Below are positions 47,634 to 64,000 of a DNA stretch of 64,000 bases, piece after piece. The stretch covers positions 186,001-250,000 of the forward strand of contig JAZARR010000158.1 of NCBI GenBank assembly GCA_037389465.1. The letters run 5' to 3'. Under the pieces are notes generated by a model. It worked only from the letters and a program-made list of their open reading frames with translations. It had not been told where the DNA came from and did not search any database. Numbering within the stretch: position 1 is the stretch's first letter; each line of letters starts with the position of its first letter. A program made the position numbers and the translations under genes. This DNA comes from Baylisascaris procyonis. Lineage: Eukaryota; Nematoda; Chromadorea; Rhabditida; Ascarididae.

Positions 47634-49031
47634 ACAAGGATCCCTTCAACGAGATTATGTAAATGAAGGGCTTTGTTGATTTAAGGAGAAAAGAAGTGCA
47701 GGTTGTACTGACCTCATTCATAAATTTTCGGTCCAATAAGGGAAGGAAGTTGGACATATTTATGGAATAAACGCTCGTAGCTCTTAGTAAATTACTTTAA
47801 GTTCTCAGGATTTGAAGGCTTTAAGTGATCGAACGCAAATTTCACCGATGGTGACTTTTATACGGAAAAAACATCTGAAAACGTTGAAAGTGGGATGCAC
47901 GCTTCCACTAATCCCAGCTACATAAATGTGCCATTGATAAAATGTTTTCATTTGTTTCCGGACAGCTTATTTTTATACTTATAAATAGTGTACAAATTCA
48001 AATATTTCTAAGGGGTGATGGGATGAATTAAGCGAATTTTTAAATTAACTCAGTTCAATATTTCCAGTCGTGAAGCATGCAAATTTATCAGTGCCCGATG
48101 TTACTTGCAATTACCTGCAAGGTCGCAGGCAAAATTTCATTGCAATTTTAGTATGAGAGCATTTTATCCAGTATTTATGCAAAAATTGCATTCATTAGGT
48201 GACGAACACTCAATTATTTATGCCCGGCAACTTCTTTTTGTACACCATTTATGTCATCCAACTTTTACAGCGATATATTTTTGTTGATTCAGCAACTTTT
48301 GTATACTGAATTATTGTTTCGTCGCAGCGGCCCACACTTCAAAGTTCAAAAATATTGCTGAGGTTTTTGACTACCGAATGTTGTTCCAGGCAAAAGCCTC
48401 TGTTGTTATGGGGTTGTTTGTAGTCCATTCCGAGGCAATCGTCATCAGGAGGAGATTTGGTTTTGATGTAGATTTCATGACATAGTATTTACTGTTAGGG
48501 AGAGGGGGGGGGGTGAGTAATGAACGGACGTGTGTTATTAATAATAAATCTGATTGAGATATTTTTAAGGTTTCAAAGGAGGTGCACGAAGTGGCACGTT
48601 CAGTGGTGCATGAACTAGAAAGCGCTTTGGAGGAGCGGAAACGAGAAATGCGAAAAAGGGAACAAGCTGCATTGGCACGATTCTATGGGAAAACTGAGAA
48701 GACCGGTGAAACGTCATATCCTCTTCTACCCGAGATCGCAGATTCAGATGAAAGTGAGGCATTGGATTCGTTGCCACGTGCTAGTACCTCTGATGTAGAA
48801 GATTCCGAAGGTATAGATAAGCAGTCTGCTGGGGGACGCTTAGGTGTTGTTGCGGAGAATTCCTCTGAAAGTTCAAAAACCGAACGGAATTTCACATCTC
48901 ATAGATTCATTCCATCGGCATGGGGTAATGGTCTAGAGGAAGCTCTTCGTCTAAGGTCCACTCTCCCGCAAGAACATTTTGAAGATGCAGATTCTGGAGT
49001 TTCAGAGCAAGATGCTGTTATCATTCAGTGA
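38196..49031 (+). CDS. VEZT: Vezatin homologue, membrane and motor-linked adhesion protein, nine exons
   Basis: Vezatin is a two-pass membrane protein tied to myosin and cadherin junctions in animals; a fungal relative supports dynein cargo transport. Exons: 38196-38417, 39181-39444, 40251-40354, 40955-41063, 41933-42078, 45013-45115, 45298-45357, 45619-45810, 48570-49031. They sum to 1662 nt (553 residues plus stop) with every phase matching. Residues about 75-115 form a hydrophobic hairpin (SSSITICCLAISMAVATW...), in the place of the human vezatin membrane segments and after a similar acidic N-terminus. Later exons carry segments aligning with the vezatin core (EEFLKLASLK, ELWQLYFLLRSEFIRLLFLA), and the last exon is a charged tail beginning with a coiled coil (residues about 400-440). 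At 553 residues it is shorter than human VEZT (about 780). An in-frame ATG at 38148 precedes an acceptor-like ttcag, so 38196 is the likelier start. Exon 3's acceptor is the weakest. Symbol is by homology. Confidence 0.75.
43919..44054 (+). pseudogene. Candidate decayed exon with one in-frame stop inside a vezatin intron
   Basis: Within the 2.9-kb fifth vezatin intron, gatggcag is followed by ATG and a coding-looking frame (SSQNVPKQETPENGTSQDY...), a single TAG after 22 codons, then the same frame continuing (NLKNENIARYDRPEVASL) to a consensus donor (gtaagt at 44055). The uniform frame, hydrophilic composition and good donor suggest an old exon broken by one stop. No family recognised. Chance, or a base error in an active exon, are alternatives. 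Confidence 0.25.
46729..46765. repeat. (TA)n microsatellite in a vezatin intron
   Basis: About 37 bp of TA dinucleotide in the last vezatin intron (45811-48569). Confidence 0.95.
47541..47629. repeat. (AT)n microsatellite in a vezatin intron
   Basis: About 89 bp of pure AT dinucleotide in the last vezatin intron, less than 1 kb from another TA tract in the same intron. Confidence 0.97.
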
Positions 49032-51675
49032 TGATGCCAAAGATATTTTTCTGTAATTGTAATTGTATATTAGTGTGCATACAGGTATATGAATGTAACC
49101 GTTCATTTTTAACTGTACTTAGGTTCTAATCGTGAATGCTGATATCGATAACTTTCACTACCATTGTGGCTTGTATCTAAGTGTGTTTCGTATGCGCCGA
49201 TGGGTTGACGAATAGATTGATGACTTTTACAACAGGTGATTTCAGAAGGTTTAGGCTGGGAGGTGTAGGTTAATTGGGTTCATGGGAATGAAATCGTATC
49301 TCGCTAAAAGAAAGAATGAAATGAGAAAACCCCGTTAAGAAATTATTTAAATGCACCATTAATTAAAAACATGAGATTATTTAAGAACTATGAGTGCAAA
49401 ATAAAATATAAAAATGAACAAGAAGATAGTAAAAATAGATCGTATTTGTAAAGAGGATATCCTAAGAAAAGAACAAAGACCTGAGAGGTGTACACGTTTC
49501 GGCCCTTATTCGTTTACGTGTGCACCGGAGTTATGCGCGGGCCAAAATAAAAAATAAAAAAAATAGGAAAAGAACAAAGTTTCCAAGCCGCGTTTTTTGG
49601 TGACTAGCGTGTTGCCACATCATATTGCGATGGTGTTTTGATGAAGTGATTTAAGCGAAAGGTGTGCGAATATTTAATAAACATAAAAGCTTTGTGGAAG
49701 AAAGAGGTCATTCAAGAAGAAAGCAATGAAATAAACCGATACTGCTTTCGTGGCTTCAACATTGGTTATGCATGCCAAGCTTCGTCGTCATACCTGTTAC
49801 GGTTTTTTACTGTTGTGTTATACAACTAAAGCTCTTCACTAATCCATATATTTTCCCAGAACTTAATAGTGATATGTTTCTTCGAGGAAACTCAGATGCA
49901 AATTTAGGATCTATACCGTATCTACTCGTTTAAACGCCCTGAAATTCGTCGTGTTCAAAAATTTCCATGAGTAGTCGAGTAAAAGCTGAAAGAGGGGATC
50001 CGAAAAAAGGGAATCTTAGGATTAGGAAAAGCTTGCAAAGAACAGCAGGTCGCCGATGCACCAACTGAATAAAAACTAAGGAGCATAGCGGAGAATAAAG
50101 TATGATTGGCACCCGTATATGAAATATCACGGAATTAAATTTGCATACGAGTAGCGAGGTAAGAAGGATATGTGAGTACGGAACTCGATTGTCAAAATGT
50201 ACCCGGGGGGGGGCTGCATTTGAATCCGATTTTGTGTTGCAATTGTTGCTTGCTGATCTTGAAATGAAAATTGCTTTTAAAGTCGTTGCCGTTTGATTTG
50301 CTACATTAGCGAGATATGCTATAAAGATGGGTCAATGTGCTATAAAAGTTTCCAAGGTTTTCGAAGCTGTGAGTGATATGACTTGACGAGAGGTGTCTTG
50401 CCACCCTCACTACTTCATCCCCATAAATCAGCTTTTCTTCAAGAATTTTTTATTTCAAAATATCGTCGAAGAAGGAAATTCCCCTCCCATGATTTTGGCA
50501 AAAAAGTGTTCGGTTGTTGTACAACAACCATTCGCTTCAGTAAAAATTTGAGTGAACAAAAAACGGTGCATGTCGATCAAATTTGGGCGGCATTTTAACG
50601 GGATTTTAGAAGTGAATCACGAGTTTCTACCATTAGTTGCTGTTTGTTGGGTTGTTGAGAGCGGTCGATCCAGGTTTGGTGGTTGGGGTGTGTGGAATTG
50701 TTTATTAAGATTGCTTTCAATGAGTTGAATTTTGCAACCGGCTGATCAGAGTGGTGATTTGAGATCGCCGAAGATCCATGTCTCCGATGTTTAACAAAAC
50801 CTGCGATGTGATTTGCCTCACCCTCCGTTCCAAATATTTCATATTTTATGGTGGAATACTAATACTAACTTTAAATGTTTAATAAGTAATAGTTTTCTCT
50901 AGTAATATGTAAATAGACCATTAAGTAGTAATATTTAATGACGCCAACACCACTAATTTATGATGCTACTACGGCTTATCTAATATGCTGTGGAGTTTGA
51001 ATTAATAGTAACATTTTATAAAAGCGGGTACTAGTAATAATAGTATTGCCATACAAGTAATATTAGGACCATGAAGTGGTCGACTGTGGTGATTCTTTAA
51101 TTCAGGTTGATTCGATGATACAAATGTAACGCTGGTGCTAGTATTAGAAGTAGTACTATTTGGAAAGACATGCGAATTGGGACTCCATTAAGGATTGCCT
51201 TCAGTAATGGCAGTGTACTGCCACCACTGGTACATTACTTACAGTAGTTAGTATCATAAACTACCATAAACTTACTTGCTGCCATAACTTATTTACCAGT
51301 ACCATAATTCACTCACATGTATAAATTGGTCTGTGGTGAATATATTTACGCCACCACTGAAACGCGATGCTAAGAAGTCAAGCTATTCTTTCTTTCAGTT
51401 TTTACAGAATATTTGCGGTAAAGTTTCTGCAAAATAAAAGAATATCTTCGCTCTGTACGGGACATTCTTTATGACATTCTTTATTCTAGAGTTTTCTATA
51501 TTGTCGCAATTCTGTTACGGGATACTTGGTTGGACCTTTGGGGGTGGGGGGAGGGATGTTGACGTTTATTGATTCGTTTTTAGTACTCGTCATCGCCGTC
51601 GTTGTTTAAAGGTTATTATTGCGATCGTGCTTTCATAAGATGAAATGCTGGCTATTTTTTTTTTTTTTTTTTCAG
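49032..51675. other. Interval between vezatin and the DEAD-box helicase
   Basis: It holds the vezatin 3' flank (AATAAA near 49400), a 10-bp inverted repeat near 49489-49526, and an AT-rich patch at 50860-51370 dense in TAGTA/TAATAT words that resembles the composition at 4490-4700. Just before 51676 there is a T run plus ttcag, a strong acceptor that probably receives a spliced leader or an upstream UTR exon of the helicase. No gene recognised. Confidence 0.5.
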
Positions 51676-51740
51676 TGGAGGGTCGCACCGTCTTCATATT
51701 GTTATCGGTAACAGTTATTCAAAGCAACTTAATTCTCGCC

Positions 51741-60637
<8,897 letters not shown>

Positions 60638-61079
60638 GTAATCAATTTATTGATTGTTTAGCCACTTGATCTGCTCCCGCTACTCTTTCTAGAATCTTCT
60701 TCAACGAGCTTTTTGTTTGGAGCCTTTCATACTTGGCCTGTGCCGTTGTTGCGTGACAGTTAAGTGCCTGACATTAGAGGCAGAAATATTTTTTCGGCCT
60801 TCTTGATTCGATTTTCGTTGAATCATACGAACTCCTAACTCTTTGTTATTCACATAAATTTTCAAACATATAATTGGAGAAAGTGATGACTTCTAATTGT
60901 TGCTTTTTTGCGGGGGGGGGGGGGAATAAGGTAGGAGGAGGAGACCTAGAGGAAGACTAAGAACTGGCCACAGACTCGCCCCACTCCCCCAAATAATCCA
61001 TCAATTTTAACCGATAAGAGGAAACGAAACACCTTTAAACTTCGCTATAAATAATCTATTGGACTTGTCACGCTATTTT
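60638..61079. other. Start of the intron or 3' break of the helicase gene
   Basis: Begins with the exon 7 donor. AT-rich DNA with a 15-base G run (about 60912) and flanking purine/C tracts. No helicase exon, no motif Ib or DEAD coding sequence on either strand. It leads directly into telomere-like repeat at about 61090. Confidence 0.6.
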
Positions 61080-61089
61080 CCCTTGATCA

Positions 61090-61470
61090 GGCAATCAACA
61101 AAGCCTAAGCTCAACCCTAAACAATCCTAAGCCCAGGGCCAAGCAAAAGCCCTAAGTCCTAAGCCTTAAACCTAAGGCTAGGAGTGAGTCTAAGCCTGCG
61201 TCCAAGCAAAAAGCCGTAAGCCCTAAGGCTTAAACGTAAGCCCAAGCTTAAGTCCAAGCAGAGAGACGCGAGCCCTAAGCCCCAAGCCTGGGCCTAAGGC
61301 TAAGCCAAACACAAACCTAACCTTACCCTAAGACAAAGCCTAATCTAAGAATAAGCCAAAGCCTAACCCTCAGCCTAAGCTTAAGTCCAGGTCTGGAACT
61401 AACTTAAGCCTAAGTCTTGAATTAAGCCTAAGCTTAACCTGAGCTTATAATAGTCTAAGCCCAAGAAACA
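61090..61470. repeat. Degenerate interstitial telomere-repeat block (GCCTAA-like)
   Basis: About 380 bp built from CCTAAG/CCTAAC words in one orientation, interrupted by many substitutions and indels (for example AAGCCTAAGC, CCTAAGTCCTAAGCC, CTAACCCTCAGCCTAAGC). It is far more diverged than the array after 62518, consistent with an older or unselected tract. It flanks the mitochondrial insert on its left. Confidence 0.85.
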
Positions 61471-61579
61471 CTCAAAAACATTACCACTTCCAAATCAAAA
61501 ATAGCAAATACAAGTATTATAATGAAAAAAAAACATACTAAAAGAATTCTGAATTTTACCCCAAAAATTCTATTTCGTA

Positions 61580-61638
61580 GAGATTATAGTACAATTGTTT
61601 CTACATTTTTCTCTTTCGAAGAAAAGGTTTTTATCTTA
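61580..61638 (+). tRNA. trnE: Mitochondrial trnE (GAA/GAG), nuclear copy
   Basis: A nematode-type mitochondrial tRNA fold is visible: acceptor strands GAGATT and TATCTT, and an anticodon arm with a five-base stem (TTTCT/AGAAA) and the loop CTTTCGA, anticodon TTC. It directly precedes the rrnS fragment, the order found in C. elegans-type mitochondrial genomes. In the nucleus it is expected to be non-functional. The pairing was done by eye. Confidence 0.65.
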
Positions 61639-61639
61639 T

Positions 61640-61809
61640 TTTAAGTTTTACTTATAAGGATTTAAAATTTGACCATGGTTTTAGGTAGCGTTACAATGAT
61701 GTTATCTGTTTTAGATTCATTAACTAGGCAATAAGTTTTTACCTTGGCATTTTGTCGTTTGTAAAAATTTTGTCCCAGAATAATCGGCTAGACATTGTAA
61801 ACTTGGACT
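61640..61809 (+). pseudogene. rrnS: NUMT: 5' part of mitochondrial 12S rRNA (rrnS)
   Basis: It contains hallmarks of nematode 12S: a TTTAAAATTTGACCATGG start region, CAATAAGTTTTTACCTTGGC, and the 530-loop-like block CCCAGAATAATCGGCTAGAC, the conserved site widely used for nematode 12S primers. A C replaces the usual T just before CCAG in this block. It breaks off at about 61809 where an inverted copy of the same block begins. Confidence 0.9.
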
Positions 61810-61927
61810 CGTTTCTGATTTAACACTAAAAAACAAGATAAAAAATAAAACCCTAAACAACATCAATTAGAGTCCAAGTTCACAAAGTCTAGCCGATTAT
61901 TCTGGAACAAAATTTATACGAAATGCC
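61810..61927 (-). pseudogene. rrnS: NUMT: middle part of 12S rRNA, inverted
   Basis: Reading the minus strand from 61927 gives GGCATTTCGTATAAATTTTG, then TTCCAGAATAATCGGCTAGA, then ACTTGGACTCTAATTGATG, which continues into later 12S sequence. About 57-64 bp (61746-61809 against 61871-61927) duplicate the preceding + strand fragment as an imperfect inverted repeat, with several differences between copies. The outer part of this piece extends further along rrnS than the + strand copy does. Confidence 0.85.
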
Positions 61928-61934
61928 CCAATCT

Positions 61935-62090
61935 TTATATTTGGTGAATAAATCAGATAAGTAGCTGACTAAACAAAAATTAAAAGAGCAGGAGTAAAGT
62001 TGTATTTAAAATGCAAGAGTATTGGCAGGTCTTTAAATTATCTTTGGAGGTTGAGTAGTAATTGAGAGCCCTCATTAACAACTTTTACTA
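61935..62090 (+). pseudogene. rrnS: NUMT: later part of 12S rRNA
   Basis: It resumes 12S on the + strand: AGGAGTAAAGTTGTATTTAA, then TTAAATTATCTTTGGAGG, TTGAGTAGTAATTGAGAG and CCCTCATTAACAACTTT, a run of strongly conserved nematode 12S segments in the correct order. It ends abruptly at about 62090 and is followed by a 17-bp filler before the atp6 fragment. Confidence 0.9.
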
Positions 62091-62107
62091 TGGGGGCATC
62101 TATGATC

Positions 62108-62268
62108 CCTCCACAAACAACATACTAAAAGTCTTCAAAAACCCATAACCAGCCTCAGTAATATAAATAGAAAACTTCCCCGTAATAAAAGCAAGAAAAT
62201 TCCTCAACCAGGCCACCATAGCATAAACAAAAGTAAACTGAATTATACCACAAGGACGAAAAGAATAC
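62108..62268 (-). pseudogene. atp6: NUMT: internal fragment of mitochondrial atp6
   Basis: The minus-strand translation includes YSFRPCGIIQFTFVYAMVAW, then LRNFLAFITGKFSIYI and FLKTFSMLFVE. This is collinear with the middle of nematode ATP synthase subunit 6 (C. elegans reads CPCGMVEFTFVYAMVAWL and KTLSMLLVE there). Both ends are cut within the gene: a stop follows a few codons after LFVE, and the 5' edge meets nad2. It cannot encode a whole subunit. Confidence 0.93.
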
Positions 62269-62515
62269 ATGTGATTCTTGACTTTTCAGAAGTTGCCTTT
62301 TTTGCCTGTTTTGGTTCAGTAGTTTCATTTTGGGGGTTTTTTTTGTTTGGGGTTTGTGTTTGTTATTTTCAGTTCATTGTGTTGAAGAGTTATAAGAATA
62401 TAATAACTATCTCTTCTACGAATTCTTTTCATCGGATTGTTTTGACCTATTTTTGTCTATTGTTGATGTGGTTTATTTGTTTTTTATTATCCCGTTTTGA
62501 TAATTTTTTTGATAC
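62269..62515 (+). pseudogene. nad2: NUMT: internal fragment of mitochondrial nad2, frameshifted
   Basis: From the ATG at 62269 the mitochondrial-code frame reads MWFLTFQKLPFL (TGA as Trp), matching the nad2 segment MWFLTFQKLPFL of C. elegans. About 45 bp on, the frame is lost, and a second frame reads FGVCVCYFQFIVLKSYKN and ISSTNSFHRIVL, matching the following nad2 segment (MFQMFVMKSYKN, LSSTESFNWIIL). A deletion of about 7 bp relative to C. elegans explains the shift. The piece runs straight into telomere repeat. Confidence 0.92.
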
Positions 62516-62517
62516 CT

Positions 62518-64000
62518 CACCTAAACCTAACCCTGAGCCTAAGCCTAAGCCTAAGCCTGAGCCTTAAGCCCTAAGCCTAAGCCCTAAGCCTAAACCGAAG
62601 CACTAAGCCCGACCTAAGCATAAGCCTAGGTTTAGAACTAGGGCTTAACATAAGCCTAAGTTTACAAGTGAGCCTAAGCTTAAGGCTAGGTCTAAGCCTG
62701 AGCCATAAGCCAAAGATAATCATGAGCCCGGGCCTAAGCCCCAGCCATACGCCTGAGGCTAAGCCTAAGCCTAAGCCTAAGCCTAAGCCTAAGCCTAATC
62801 CTAAGCTCCTGATCCTAAGCCTAAGCCTAAGCCTAAGCCTAAGCCTAAGCTTAAGCCAAGCCTAAGCCTAAGCCTAAGCCTAAGCCTAAGCCTAAGCCTA
62901 AGCCTAAGCCTCAGCCTAAGCCTAAGCTGAAGCCCCTAAGCCTAAGCCTAAGCCTAAGCCTAAGCCTAGGCCTAAGCCTAAGCCTAAGCCTAAGCCTAAG
63001 CCAAGCCTAAGCCTAAGCCTAAGCCCTAAGCCTAAGCCTAGGCCTAAGCCTAAGCCTAAGCCCTAAGCCAAAGCCTAAGCCTAATCCTAAGCCTAAGCCT
63101 AAGCCCAAGCCTAAGCCTAAGCCTAAGCCTAAGCCTAAGCCTAAGTGTAAGCCTAAGCCTGGGCCTAAGCCTAAGCCTAAGCTTAAGCCTAAGCCTAAGC
63201 CTAGGCCTAAGCCTAAGCCTAAGCCTAAGCCTAAGCCCTAAGCCTAAACCTAAGCCCTAAGCCTAAGCCTAAGCCTAAGCCTAAGCCTAAGCCTAAGCCT
63301 AAGCCTAAGCCCTCAGCCTAAGCCTACTCTGAAGCCCCTAAGCCTAAGCCTAAGCCTAAGCTTAAGCCTAAGCCTAAGCCTAAGCTTAAGCCTAAGCCTA
63401 AGCCTGAAGCCTAAGCCTTAGCCTAAGCCTAAGGCTGACTCTAAGCCTAAGCCTAAGCCTAAGCCTAAGCCTAATCCTAAGCCTAAGCCTAAGCCTAGGC
63501 CTAAGCCTAAGCCTAAGCCTAAGCCTAAGCCTAAGCCTAAGCCTAAGCCCTAAGCCTAAGCCTACTCTGAAGCCCCTAAGCCTAAGCCTAAGCCTAAGCT
63601 TAAGCCTAAGCCTAAGCCTAAGCTTAAGCCTAAGCCTAAGCTTAAGCCTAAGCCTTAGCCTAAGCCTAAGGCTGACTCTAAGCCTAAGCCTAAGCCTAAG
63701 CCTAAGCCTAATCCTAAGCCTAAGCCTAAGCCTAAGCCTAAGGCTAACCCTTAGCCTAAGCCTAAGCCTAAGGCTAACCCTAAGCCTAAGCCCTAAGCCT
63801 AAGCCTAAGCCTAGGCCTAATCCTAACCCTTAGCCTAAGCCTAAGCCTAAGCCCTAAACCTAAGCCTAAGCCTAAGGCTAACCCTAAGCCTAAGCCTAAG
63901 CCTAAGCCTAAGCCTAAGCCTAAGCCTAAGCCTAAGCCTAAGCCTAAGCCTAAGCCTAAGCCCTAAGCCTAAGCCTAAGCCTAAGCCTAAGCCTAAGCCT
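62518..64000. repeat. Interstitial telomere-repeat array (GCCTAA)n, running off the window
   Basis: At least 1.48 kb of the nematode telomere repeat, C-rich on the + strand throughout. Most units are exact 6-mers, with regular variants (CCCTAAG, CCTAGG, CTTAAG, AATCCTAA, GGCTAACCC). The first 250 bp are more degenerate than the end. A true telomere capping the left-hand genes would read TTAGGC on this strand, so polarity is reversed. It includes a duplicated block of about 238 bp. Confidence 0.95.
63310..63720. repeat. Segmental tandem duplication (about 238 bp period) within the telomere array
   Basis: The rare variant CCTACTCTGAAGCCCCTAAG occurs at about 63323 and again at about 63561, and the variant GGCTGACTCTAAG at 63433 and 63670. 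The intervening pattern of CTTAAG and CCTTAGCC variants repeats in the same order with one small difference (a CCTGAAG unit in the first copy where the second has an extra CTTAAG). The two blocks are thus copies of one another. Confidence 0.85.

Noticed and set aside
62271..62567. 98-codon hydrophobic + strand frame that looks like a membrane protein with a proline/lysine-rich tail
   Set aside because: The hydrophobic part is the mitochondrial nad2 fragment read in one frame, and the P/K tail is telomere repeat translated. It is not a nuclear gene.
62518..64000. Reading the array as the native telomere of this chromosome end
   Set aside because: The + strand is GCCTAA, not TTAGGC, so the polarity is reversed for a cap at the right-hand end.

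Overview
The window looks like nematode nuclear DNA, most probably from a chromadorean outside the C. elegans lineage. The evidence is long tracts of GCCTAA (reverse complement of the nematode telomere repeat TTAGGC), many small exons with TTTCAG-type acceptors in AT-rich introns, a true RXR-type nuclear receptor (a gene missing from C. elegans but known in other nematodes), and mitochondrial fragments whose order matches the chromadorean mitochondrial map. Exons were joined by hand from splice signals, reading phase and family resemblance. No transcript or database evidence was available.

Layout, left to right. 1-571 is a GC-rich segment with several short perfect hairpins. 572-7372 (+) is a seven-exon RXR-like nuclear receptor. 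7373-15267 is gene-poor, with a 7 x 20 bp minisatellite and one unidentified minus-strand exon candidate. 15268-17079 (+) is a complete VPS33B homologue in one uninterrupted exon. 17080-21118 is gene-poor, with another minus-strand exon candidate. 21119-27842 (+) is an ABHD1/ABHD3-type alpha/beta hydrolase in six exons, with its N-terminal exons not found. 27843-32039 is mostly non-coding, with one isolated exon candidate. 32040-34130 (+) is a small cysteine-rich single-pass membrane protein. 38196-49031 (+) is a nine-exon vezatin homologue of about 553 residues. 51741-60637 (+) holds the first seven coding exons of a DDX3/LAF-1-type DEAD-box helicase, through motif Ia and the GG motif; the rest of the gene is not in the window.

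The most remarkable part is 60638-64000, immediately after the last visible helicase exon. It contains a degenerate telomere-repeat block, then a mosaic of mitochondrial DNA (trnE and 5' rrnS on +, middle rrnS on -, later rrnS on +, atp6 on -, nad2 on +), then at least 1.48 kb of telomere repeat running to the window edge. The mitochondrial pieces keep their native order but alternate in strand. The repeat is in C-rich orientation on the + strand, the wrong polarity for a telomere capping the genes to its left. The block is therefore best read as an interstitial telomeric/mitochondrial insert, either inside a helicase intron or at an old fusion or breakpoint that truncated the gene.

The genes do not form one pathway. 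VPS33B (endosome/lysosome tethering), vezatin (adhesion and motor linkage at membranes), an ABHD lipase-like enzyme, an RNA helicase and a nuclear receptor are ordinary unrelated eukaryotic neighbours, all on the + strand.
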